Shown here in pieces: positions 49,860-58,671 of a stretch of DNA of 64,000 nucleotides; positions within the stretch are counted from its first letter, which is position 1, and each line of letters opens with the position of its first letter. A program made the position numbers and the translations under genes. A model generated the notes under the pieces. The model did no database searches, was not told the DNA's origin, and saw only the letters and a program-made list of their open reading frames with translations. The stretch is from Diacronema lutheri (taxonomy: Eukaryota; Haptophyta; Pavlovophyceae; Pavlovales; Pavlovaceae): NCBI GenBank assembly GCA_019448385.1, contig JAGTXO010000068.1, positions 93,846-157,845 on the forward strand. Reading direction: 5' to 3'.

Positions 49860-51965
49860 ATGCGCGCCGACCTCGACGGGCTCTTCTCGTCGCTCCCCGC
49901 CGAGCTCGCGCTGCTCGGCGCGGTCGCCTTCGCCCTCGCGCGTGTGCACCCGTTCGTCGGCCCGTGCGTCACCGCCGTCGTCCTTGCCAAGCTCACGCTC
50001 GAGCGCGGCGTGCGCCTGCCGTTTACCCCGGGCGCACTCGCGCTCGTCGGCACCGCGCATCCGCTCGTCGCGCCGGTGGGCTGGGCGCTGGTCGCGCTCG
50101 CGCTGCCGCTCGTCATTCTCTTCCCGCAGCCGCGCGGCCCGCCGCCCTTCCTCGGCCCGTTCGCCGTCCGCGCGATCGACGCGCAGCTCGAGATGAACGG
50201 GCAGCCGTTCCTCGCGCGCGTCCTGTATCCCGCCGTCGCGGACAGGCGCTCGCCGGGCGGCGCGGTCTACTACCACCTGCAGCTGCGCCGTACGCTCCAC
50301 GCGCTCGTGCGCGTGAGCATCCCCGCCTCGCTCCCTCGCTGCGCCGCGTGCGCCGCGCGCGTGATAGCGCACCTCGGGCTCGTGCGCGCCGACGTAACGA
50401 TCACGCCCGTTTCGGCGGTGCCGGCGGCGCTCGCGGCGGGAGGAGAGGCGCTCGCTGGGCCGCAGCGCGCGCCGGTCGTCATTTTTAGCCATGGCCTCCT
50501 CTCCACGCGCGAGCAGTACCTCGGCACCGTCGTCGGCGAGCTCGCATCGCGCGGGTGCGTCGTCGTGTGCCTCGAGCACGCCGACGGCTCCGCGGCGATT
50601 GCGCGCTTCCCGGACGGGACGGTACTGGAATATTCGGCGGAGGAGAGCAAGCTGCTCATGCCAAGCGACGTTACCGCGGCCGACGAGGCCGCGCTCACCG
50701 CCAACGAGCCCCCAATCGGCGCCGGCGGCGAGGCGGCAGCCATCGCTGCGCCGGGTGCGCCGGCCGCCATCGCTGCGCCGGGTGCGCCGGCCGCGGCGAG
50801 CGCGCGGCCGCCGCGCCCCAGCCCGCACGCGTACGTCTGGGCGCGGCGACGGCAGGTGGAGACGCGCGCGCTCGAGTTCCGCGCTGCGCTCTCCGCCGTC
50901 GCGTGGCTCGCGCGCGCGCCACGCGACGGCGCACAGCTCGGCGCTGCGTCCGTTACGCGCGACGGTTCGGACGGCGGAGATCGCGCGAAGCTGCGCGCCG
51001 GCCCGCGCGACGTGGGCGGTGCGCGCGCCGTCGTCGCGCTGCTGAGCGGCCGGCTCGACGCCGAGCGCGTGGTTGCCGCGGGCCACAGCTTTGGCGGCGC
51101 GACCGTGCTCACCGCACTCCTGTCGACTGTGCCGCCGCCTGCTGAATCAGAGGTGCATTCCGGCGCGGCGCAGTGCAGTTCGAGGGTCGCGCGATCCGCC
51201 GGGCGCACCGACGCCGACGCGGGCGGCGGCAGTGGCGGCGGCGCGGGCGGCGGCGCGGGCGGCGGCGCGGGTGGAGGCGCGGGCGGCGGCGCGGGTGGAG
51301 GCGGTGGCGGCGGCGGTGGCGGTGCGTCGGCGGGCGGCGTGCGCGCGTGCCTGCTGCTCGACCCAATGGTGGACTGGGTGGCGGGCGCGCCCGCGCGCGC
51401 CGCGTGGGCGGGCGTGGAGGGCGCCGAACGGTCGTGCACGCCTGACGAGCCGGGCTACGCGTCGCGGCTGCCGGTCGGCGCGGCGGTTGACGCGTCCGGC
51501 CACGCGTCGCTGCGCGGCGCGGCGGTGCTCGCATTGTACTCCGACGAATGGCGCCAATACTTCAGTGCGACAATCAGGTACGTTCGCGCGCAGCTCGCGA
51601 GCGGGCGCGGCGGCGCGGGCGCCGGTTCCGAGTTTGCCTTCATCCGAGACAGCGCGCATGTCGAAATGTCGGACGTGTCCGCCATGCTGCCGGGCTGGTA
51701 CGCGCGCCGCAGCGGCTTCGCTTTCACTGGCGCGACCTCCGAGCAGATTGCGATGCGCACGCGTGCCAACGTCGTTCGCTTCTGCGCGGCGCACGGGCTC
51801 TGCACGCCGGTCGGCATTGGCGACGGCGCGGCGCGGCGCGCGCGCGGGTGCGCCGGCGCGCGCGCGGCGGCCGAGGCCGCGTTCGTGCGCGAGGGCGACG
51901 TCGCGTTGCTCATCGACCGGTGGGCCGACGGGCACGACGTGGTCGACGCACCCGCGGCACGTTAG
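49860..51965 (+). CDS. Platelet-activating-factor acetylhydrolase-like lipase (group VII PLA2 family)
   Basis: An intronless gene of 701 residues. Two hydrophobic segments near the N-terminus (about 15-60 and 72-90) suggest a membrane anchor. The alpha/beta-hydrolase core has the oxyanion strand APVVIFSHGLLSTREQYLG, the nucleophile elbow GHSFGG with Ser410, Asp501 in LLLDPMVDW, and His600 in SAHVEMSD. That order and the SHG motif match plasma-type PAF-AH, which hydrolyses short or oxidised sn-2 acyl chains of phospholipids. Two insertions, an Ala/Pro repeat near 285-320 and a Gly/Ala run near 455-490, make it longer than animal forms (about 440). The start is the ATG at 49860, just after an AT-rich leader. 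Confidence 0.85.
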   Translation: MRADLDGLFSSLPAELALLGAVAFALARVHPFVGPCVTAVVLAKLTLERGVRLPFTPGALALVGTAHPLVAPVGWALVALALPLVILFPQPRGPPPFLGPFAVRAIDAQLEMNGQPFLARVLYPAVADRRSPGGAVYYHLQLRRTLHALVRVSIPASLPRCAACAARVIAHLGLVRADVTITPVSAVPAALAAGGEALAGPQRAPVVIFSHGLLSTREQYLGTVVGELASRGCVVVCLEHADGSAAIARFPDGTVLEYSAEESKLLMPSDVTAADEAALTANEPPIGAGGEAAAIAAPGAPAAIAAPGAPAAASARPPRPSPHAYVWARRRQVETRALEFRAALSAVAWLARAPRDGAQLGAASVTRDGSDGGDRAKLRAGPRDVGGARAVVALLSGRLDAERVVAAGHSFGGATVLTALLSTVPPPAESEVHSGAAQCSSRVARSAGRTDADAGGGSGGGAGGGAGGGAGGGAGGGAGGGGGGGGGGASAGGVRACLLLDPMVDWVAGAPARAAWAGVEGAERSCTPDEPGYASRLPVGAAVDASGHASLRGAAVLALYSDEWRQYFSATIRYVRAQLASGRGGAGAGSEFAFIRDSAHVEMSDVSAMLPGWYARRSGFAFTGATSEQIAMRTRANVVRFCAAHGLCTPVGIGDGAARRARGCAGARAAAEAAFVREGDVALLIDRWADGHDVVDAPAAR

Positions 51966-52370
51966 GCGCGCCGGCGCGGCGCGCGCGCGCGCGAAGCTTT
52001 TGGTTGGGTCCATGGCGGTGGTGGGGTGGATGGCGCGTTGGCAGGCGCGTGGGTAGGCGCGTGGGCAGGCGCGTGGGCAGCGCAGAGGCGCATGGGAGAG
52101 CCGAGAGCCGAGACAGCCAGAGATTGGGACATGCTCACGAGCGCGCCTTTTTTGCTGCCCGGCCGCAATCGAACGCCCAGAACGCGCTGCGCGGGGTGTG
52201 ATGCACGCACCGTCGACTCGCGGACGTCGTCGCACGCACCCGGCGTTCGTCCCGGACGCGCCCGGCCCGCAGACCGCGACGACGTTCTCGCTGACCCGTG
52301 GGCCGTGAGTGATCGACTGACCGATGCACAGGACCGTTACGTGTGACTGAAGCGTGAAACGGTCTGCACG
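51966..52370. other. Intergenic region between co-oriented genes
   Basis: 405 bp. A short 12-bp repeat (GGCGCGTGGGCA)n lies at about 52039-52080, and a CAGT-like cluster (GAGTGATCGACTGACCG) at about 52306. No gene seen. Confidence 0.5.
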
Positions 52371-53201
52371 ATGGCCAATGTCGAAGACGAAACTGCGACG
52401 CTCCGCGCGCTCGACGAGCTCGTCGCCTCGCTTGCGGCGCTCGAGGCGGAGGCGTCCGCCGCCCCGAAAGTGCAAGATTGGCCGCCGTCAGGCACTCTCG
52501 CCGATCGCCGCATCCTTGCGCCCGCCGGTCGGCAGCCCGTCGGGCGCGCGGCGGGCGCCGCGGTGGACACCATCCTGTCGCGCGTGCACAGCGATTGGGT
52601 GGGCGGCGCGGCAGGCGCGCGGCACGAGGACGACGGCGAGTCAATCGACGCGACGATTGCGCGGCTTGAGGCGCTCAACGACCGCCTCGCCTGGGAGTAT
52701 GCCGTGCGCAGCCGCGCGCCCGCTCCGCGCACCGCGCGACCGCACGTACGCCTCGACGACGGCGCTCGCCCGGACGCGCTGCTCGCGTACGCGCCCGCCA
52801 TGGCGGAGCGCGCGAACGGGCGCCAAACGGTGCGCGGGCTTGCCGCGCAGCTCGCCGCCGAGCGTGCGCATCGGCGCGACGTTGCCGCGCGCGCCGCGGA
52901 CGACGCGGAGCGGCTGCGCGCGCGCTGCCACGCGCTGCAGGCGAGCAACGCTGCGCTGCGCGACTTGCTGCTCGAGCACGCGCGCGGAACCTTGCCGCTC
53001 GCGCGGTCATGCGGCGCAATCCCCGCGCGCTCGCCGCCCGTCAGTCCGCCATCCGCCCGCTGCTCGCCGACGGTGCGGCTGACTCGAGCGTGGCGCGCTA
53101 GGCCCGTGGGGGCGCGGCCGCTCTCGGCGGCGTCCTCGAGCGCCGCGCTCGCCCGGCGCAGGGCGAACGCAAGCGTGGGCGAGCGGCGCGCGTGGAGATG
53201 A
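52371..53201 (+). CDS. Small coiled-coil protein, function unknown
   Basis: An intronless gene of 276 residues starting MANVEDETATLRALDELVAS. The first 25 residues and residues 85-110 and 145-210 (IDATIARLEALNDRLAWEYA; VRGLAAQLAAERAHRRD) are predicted helices of coiled-coil type. The C-terminal 60 residues are Ser/Pro/Arg-rich. No family is recognised. A frame this long on the coding strand could arise by chance in such GC-rich DNA, but the ordered helix periodicity and clean ATG argue for a gene. Confidence 0.5.
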   Translation: MANVEDETATLRALDELVASLAALEAEASAAPKVQDWPPSGTLADRRILAPAGRQPVGRAAGAAVDTILSRVHSDWVGGAAGARHEDDGESIDATIARLEALNDRLAWEYAVRSRAPAPRTARPHVRLDDGARPDALLAYAPAMAERANGRQTVRGLAAQLAAERAHRRDVAARAADDAERLRARCHALQASNAALRDLLLEHARGTLPLARSCGAIPARSPPVSPPSARCSPTVRLTRAWRARPVGARPLSAASSSAALARRRANASVGERRAWR

Positions 53202-53329
53202 AAAGCGGGAGTGCCTCACGTCCCACTACGTAGACAACACGAGGAAAAGGAAAGGGGGGAGGCACGAAGTACATGGAAGTACATGGAAGTACATCACAAG
53301 GGCGCATCTGGCGTGTGACAGTGACTGGC

Positions 53330-54746
53330 TCAGAGGACGGCGAGGAGCTCCACGTCGAAGATGAGCGTCGCCTGCAGCAGTCAGCGGCAACACGGGGTGT
53401 GGCGAGGAAAGACGGTCAAGATGGGGGCGGGGGCGGGGCGGGGGGCTAGGGTGGGGTGGGGTGGGGTGGGGTGGGGTGGGAGGGAGGCGAGGTGGAGCGG
53501 ATTTTTGGTTCTCGTAACGTCATCCGGGGCGGGATGCGTTCGCGCCGGCGACGCCAAAGGGCGCGCGCGCGCGCGCGCGCGCCTTCGCGGGGATCGGGCC
53601 CTGGCCGCCGTCGCCGTACGCCAGGTCGCTCGGGATCGTCAGCTTGGCCTTGCCGCCCGGCTTCATCATCTGCAGGCCCTCGGTCCAGCCCCTGATGACG
53701 CGGTCGAGGCCAAACTCGATCGGCTCGCCGCGCGCGATCGACGAATCGAAGACCTGCGCCGAAAGGCGGGAGAAGGAAAAGTCGAGTTTTAAAAGTGGGT
53801 TGCGCCCGCGCGGGGCGCCGCGCGCGCGTGCGGTCGCGGCCGGTCGTGCGAGTGGAGCGCAGAGGCTGGCGCCGGTCTGCCATCGTGCGAGGCCGAGGAA
53901 GAGAGGGAGAGGGGGGGGGGGGGGGGGGGTGGAAGCCCTCGTAGTGCACGCGGGCCGGCTTGTCGATGGGACGGAGCGGAGGCCGGTGCTGCATACCGAG
54001 GAAGAGAGGGGGGGGGGGGGGGGGGGGGGGTGTGGCGAGGGGGGCACGGGCAGCGCACCGTCCCATCGACAAGCCGGCCCTCGTAATGCACGCGCACGGT
54101 CGACGTCGCCGACGGCGAGGCGCCCGACCCGCTCACAACCTCCTTGTAGATGAGTCCGGTGATCGACTTGGTCGCGCCGGACTCGGCCGCGGCCGCGACG
54201 AGCGCCTCCGCGCCCGCCGCCGCCATCTTGGCCGCGCCGGCCTGCTGCTTCGCCGTGAACAGCGTCGCGGCGGCCTGCGCATACTTGCCCACGTCGACCT
54301 GCAGGTTGTTGAGCAGCGCCTCCTTGACGCCGCCGAGGACGGTGTCGAGCTCGGCGGGCTCGAGGCACTTGAGGTCGCCCAGCTGCGAGCCGATGTTTGC
54401 GCCTGCGCTCCGCCGGCGGCGCCGGCGCGGCGCGCACGGCGCAGGTCGGTGCGCGCGCTCCAGTGACGCGCGCGCGCGCGATCGCGCTCTGGCCGACCGT
54501 CACTTCGGACGAGCCACACGGCAAACGACCCAGCCTGCGCGCGGGCCGCCGCGCGCGCGCACCGAGCGCGTAGAGCGCCTTGGAGTCCTCGGTGGGGAGC
54601 GGCGTGGACGCCTTGATGCCGTGCGTGAAGCTGCGCGTCGCGCTCGCGCGCGACGTGGCGACGCGGAGCAGCGAACGGCCGGCGGCGAGGCGCGACATCG
54701 GGTTGGCGTGCGAGAGGACGAGCAAAGCGAGCGTCGCTACGGCCAT
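53330..54746 (-). CDS. FKBP-type peptidyl-prolyl isomerase with N-terminal FkpA-like domain
   Basis: Four minus-strand exons (54746-54563, 54402-54059, 53753-53583, 53371-53330) give 246 residues. A hydrophobic leader ([16 protein letters not shown]) and an Arg/Ser-rich stretch suggest organelle or secretory targeting. [15 protein letters not shown] and [12 protein letters not shown] match the FKBP N-terminal dimerisation region of Mip/FkpA proteins. The catalytic FKBP domain follows: [53 protein letters not shown] and a last exon encoding [13 protein letters not shown]. Intron 3 has a GC donor (AAG then GCGCG). Intron 2 carries an inverted copy of the preceding exon end. An in-frame ATG at 54788 would add 14 residues; I chose the ATG at the leader. 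Confidence 0.88.
53892..54101. repeat. Partial duplication and inverted repeat spanning an FKBP exon 2 / intron 2 boundary
   Basis: Exon end 54059-54080 (coding strand GGCCGGCTTGTCGATGGGAC) has a perfect 22-bp inverted copy at 53952-53973 in the intron. Directly adjoining, the exon segment CGTGCATTACGAGGGC recurs in direct orientation as CGTGCACTACGAGGGC (about 53936-53951). Two CCGAGGAAGAGAGGG + poly-G units (plus strand, about 53892 and 53997) complete the structure. Confidence 0.85.
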
Positions 54747-54827
54747 GCTTTGTTTGGCCTCCCACGTGGGCCCGCCCAGCCGTTTCATGACGGCTGCCAC
54801 GCGCGTACGTTTTCGAATCGCACCGCG

Positions 54828-55736
54828 ATGGCGCTGCGGGCGCACGGGCCCGATGGCGAGGAGCTGCCGGCGCACGTGCTGGTCGGTCGCGCGCCGGACG
54901 CGACATACCGGGTGAACCGCAAGGATATCTCGCGCAAGCATCTCGAGATCGTCACCGAGGCCTCGCTCGCCGAGCCCGGTCCGTACGTCGAGCTGCACAA
55001 GGCCGGCGCGACGCTCCTCAACGGCGCGCAGCTCCGCGCCGGCCGCACGGCGCTCGCGAGTGGCGACGTGCTTGAGCTGCACTCCTTCTCGCCGACAGCG
55101 GAGAACAACATACGGCGCTTCGCTTTCACGCTGCGTGCCGCACCCGACGAGGAAGAGCCGCTGCCGCCGACGGTTGCCGCGGACGGCGAGTCGCGCGCGC
55201 GCGCGCGCGCGGGCCGCGAGAACGGCGCGTGCGCGGTCAACCTGGCGTCGATGGCGGGGCTCGCGACGGCCGCCGCGGCAGCCGCAGCCTCGCGCCGCGC
55301 GGCCGGCGCCATCGGCCCGCCACCGCCGCACATCTCGCCGCGCGCTTCGCCGCGCGCCGTGCAGGCGGGGCGCGCGGCCGGTGGCGCCCGCGCGTCGCCG
55401 CGCCGCGCCGCGCCGCTCGACCTGCTCTCGAGCTGCGTGCCGCCGCTCGACGCCCCATCGCGCGCGCCGCTGTGCGACGCGAGCGCGCTCTTCCCCACGC
55501 AGCTTCCCGAGCCGCTACTTCCGATCACGGGCCGTTTCGCGCCGCGCGCGCTCTGCGCAGCGCCGCCGCCCATGCCCGCGCGAACGCCGGCCAACGGCGT
55601 GTCCGCCGACGCGCGCGCCGCGCCCGTGAAGCCGCCCGTGGGGCGCGTGCCCTGCACGCCGGTACCGCCGCCGCCGCCGCCGCCGCCGCCACCGCCGCCA
55701 CCGCCACCGCCACCGCGCTCTACGCGGCGCGGCGCG

Positions 55737-55771
<35 letters not shown>

Positions 55772-57107
55772 GCGCGGCGCGAGCAAGCTCAAGCCGTTCG
55801 TGTGGGCCAAGCTGGCTAAGGGCAAGCTGCGCAACACGGTGTGGCAGGCACTGGGCATCGCGCCGCTCGCGATCGACGCCGCCGAGATCGCGGCGCTCTT
55901 CGCCGCCGCGCCGCCGCCCGCGGCGGTCGGCGGTGGCGCCACGCGCGCGGCCGGCGCGCGCGGCGGCTCGCCGCGCGCGGGCGGCGCGCTGCGCCTGCTC
56001 GACGCGAAGCGGGCCAACAACCTCGCCATCATCCTCTCGCGCCTGCAGCTCACCGTGCCGCAGATGCGCGCCGCCATCCTGTCGTGCGACGAGAGCGCGC
56101 TTCCCGCCGAAAAGCTCACGTCGCTTTTAAAATGCGTGCCGACGGCGGCGGAGATCGAGCTCGTCGCGACGGCGGTGGACGGCGCGGCGGCGGACGGCTT
56201 GGACGACGGCGCGAGCCAGCCACTCGCGCTCGGGCTGGCCGAGCAGTTCGTGCGCGACGTTGGGTCCATCCCGCGCCTCCGCCAACGCCTCGAATGCCTC
56301 GCTTTTAAAAGCCGTTTCGCCTCGGAGCTCCGAAGCCTCTATGCCGATGCGATGGCGGTCTCGGTCGCGTGCGACGACGTCCGCGAGTCGACGACGCTGC
56401 GCCGCCTGCTTGGCGTCGTGCTCGGCGCGGGCAACGCGCTCAACGGTGGCTCGTTTCGCGGTGGCGCGCACGGCGTCCGCCTCGAGTGCGTCACGCGCCT
56501 CGCCGAGCTCAAGTCGACGCAGCCCACCGGCGCGCGCCCCGACCTCCTCTGCTTCTGCCTGCACGCGACGGCGCCGCAGCCCATCGTCGTGGACGGCGCC
56601 GAGCGCGACGCTTGCACCGACGCGTTGGACTTTGTACGCGTGCGCGTCGTCGCCGACGCGCTCAGCGCCGAGCTCGCCAGCGCGCGCGCGGCGGCGCGCA
56701 TGTGCACGGCGGCGCTCGCCGAGGACGTGCGGCTTTTCGAGGCCGGGTATGCGGCGGTTGAGGACGAGCTGCGCGCCGGCGCGGCGGGTGTGGCCGGTGG
56801 TGTGGCCGGAGGCGGCGCGCGCACCGCCGGCGACGGCGCCACCGCGCCGGACGACGGCCAGCTGCAGCGCGCGCTCGGCGCGTTCTGCGCGCAGGCGGGC
56901 GCGCAGGTGCGCGGGCTGCGCGCCGAGCTGGTGCGCGTCGAGGCCGAGTTCAGCGAGACGCGCGCCTTCTACGGCGAGGAGGAAGGCGTGACGGTCTCCG
57001 ACTTCTTCGGCCGGCTCAGCGCGTTCGTCGCGCAGCTCGAGGCCGTCAGCGCGCGCTGCGCGGCCGTCGCGAGCGCGCAGCGCGCGAAACGGCAGCGCAC
57101 GGGCTGA
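54828..57107 (+). CDS. Formin with N-terminal FHA domain (FHA-FH1-FH2)
   Basis: An intronless gene of 759 residues. Residues about 10-100 are an FHA domain: [20 protein letters not shown] then HLEI, and [10 protein letters not shown], the N-G turn of phosphothreonine-binding FHAs. A disordered Ala/Pro/Arg linker leads to an FH1 stretch of 18 prolines (about 281-298) that would bind profilin-actin. The FH2 domain begins [21 protein letters not shown] and continues with [30 protein letters not shown] and the signature [22 protein letters not shown]2 domains nucleate and processively elongate unbranched actin filaments. It begins 81 bp from the divergent FKBP gene. FHA is not the usual formin N-terminus. 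Confidence 0.87.
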
Positions 57108-57303
57108 GGCCGTGGCGGGCGCGGGATGTGGGAAGGGACGGGGGACGGGGGCGAGGGGGGATGTGAAGTGCACTACGTCGTTCAGAAATGCCTCGCTTTG
57201 AGAAACTCAGGTCAGACGCGGGCTGGAAGCGCCCAGCCTAGCCCGAACTTGAACTCAGGCGAGTCACAGTGACTGTGAGCAGACAGAACTCCCCGTCGCC
57301 CAC

Positions 57304-58522
57304 CTACTCGCCCTGCACGACAGAGACGAGGAACGCGGCCGCCGCGAGCGCGACCGCGCCAGCGCCCGCAGCGACGCCCGTCGCAATTTGCACGGCGAGC
57401 AGCGCCGCGTTGTCGTCGGGCACGAGCGTGACGATCACCGCCTCGGCGCCTACCAGCCCGGCGATGCCGAAGAGGAGGAGCGTGACGGGCGTGTTGACGA
57501 GCGCCTCGGCGGCGCCGAGGAGGCCGAAGTCGTCGGCTGCGAGAGGCGCCGCGGCGGCGCGCGGCGCGCGGCGAGCGGCGCGTGGCGGCGCGTGCGCGCG
57601 GGCCGAAAGCGGTGCGGGGAGGCGGGGCGGTGAGGGGGTGGCGGGGCGGGGAGGCGGGGCGGTGAGGGGGTGGCGGGCGGTGAGGGGAAGGCGGGGCGGG
57701 GAGGTGGGCGGTGAGGGGGCGGAGTGGCGGTGGGAAGGAAGGGGAAGGGGAAGGGGGGGGGGGGGGTGCCCCGTGCGGGCATGGCGTCAAAATGGCGTGC
57801 GCCCGGAGGCCGCTCGTGCCGCCGCGGGTGGGGACGGCGTCCCCGCCCGACCCCGTTGCGCGCGACCGTGAGCCCAGCCCTCTTGACCCGACACGGCGCG
57901 CGCACCCGCGCGCGAGGGCGCACGCGGCGCGCGGCGTACGACGCAGCGCGCAGCGCGTGCGCGCCGTACCGGCGGGCAGGAGCTTCTCAACCGTCGAAAA
58001 GGCGCCAGCGCTCTCGAGCTTCGAGAAGAGACCCGCGCTTTCCGCCTGCGATCGACGGGTGGGTGAATAGAGGCGCGTGGGCGAATACGCACGCGCGTCG
58101 GCCAGCTGCACGGCGAGAGGGGCGCGCGAGTGCGCGCCGACGCCGAGGCGCGGCGGCGCGCGGCGCGCGCGGCTCAGCGCTCGCCTGCGACAGAAGGCCG
58201 GCGTTGGCGACCTGCGTGAGGAGCTTGAGCTCGTCGATCCGGCGAAGCAAGTTGACGCGCGGCACCTGCAACGCGCGTGGAGGGCGCGCGCGGCCTCCGC
58301 TCAGCGCAGCGCGTGCGTGTCGAGCCGGCGCCGAGGCGGGTGGCGGCGTTGCCCTCGCGCGCGCACCGACGCGGAGACCTCGCGCGCCTGGAACTCGCCA
58401 CGCGCATCGAGCTTAAGGACCTTCTTCTGAGCCATCACCACGACCGACTGCCGCGCGCCGCTCGGCCGGGCCAGCTTGGGCGAGCTGAACGCGAGCAGCG
58501 CATGCACGACAACGGCGAGCAT
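57304..58522 (-). CDS. DUF1118-like predicted plastid membrane protein
   Basis: Four minus-strand exons (58522-58367, 58265-58185, 58045-57970, 57536-57304) give 181 residues. The leader MLAVVVHALLAFSSPKLARP followed by GARQSVVVMAQKK looks like a signal peptide plus transit sequence of a secondary plastid. The mature protein has the repeated helices of plant DUF1118 plastid proteins (LLRRIDELKLLTQVANAGLL; ESAGLFSKLESAGAFSTVEK; DDFGLLGAAEALVNTP) and two C-terminal hydrophobic segments around a conserved VTLVPDDNAALLAVQ. Intron 2 has a GC donor (CAG then GCGAGC) and intron 3 a GTACGG donor. Each small exon was placed by phase and by family order. Function of the family is not known to me. Confidence 0.75.
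57600..57770. repeat. G-rich minisatellite in DUF1118-like intron 3
   Basis: Degenerate units of GGCGGGGCGGTGAGGGGGTG on the plus strand, ending in a poly-G run; C-rich on the coding (minus) strand. Confidence 0.85.
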
Positions 58523-58671
58523 CGCTGCGAACGGAATCCGATGCTCCGAGGAAAATTTTGGCCGCTGTAATTTGCGCGGCAGGGCGGCTCAGTGTGTGGC
58601 ACTGAGCCGACGGTGTCAGTGAAGACTGAAGAGGCGGCCTGCGCCTGACGGCACGGGCCCCAGCGGCGGCG
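58523..58671. other. Intergenic region with stem-loop and CAGT cluster
   Basis: 149 bp between two minus-strand genes. GCTCAGTG and CACTGAGC (about 58587-58607) form an 8-bp stem; a second CAGTGAAGACTGAAG follows next to the CEP41 stop. It could act in 3'-end formation of the CEP41 transcript. Confidence 0.4.
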
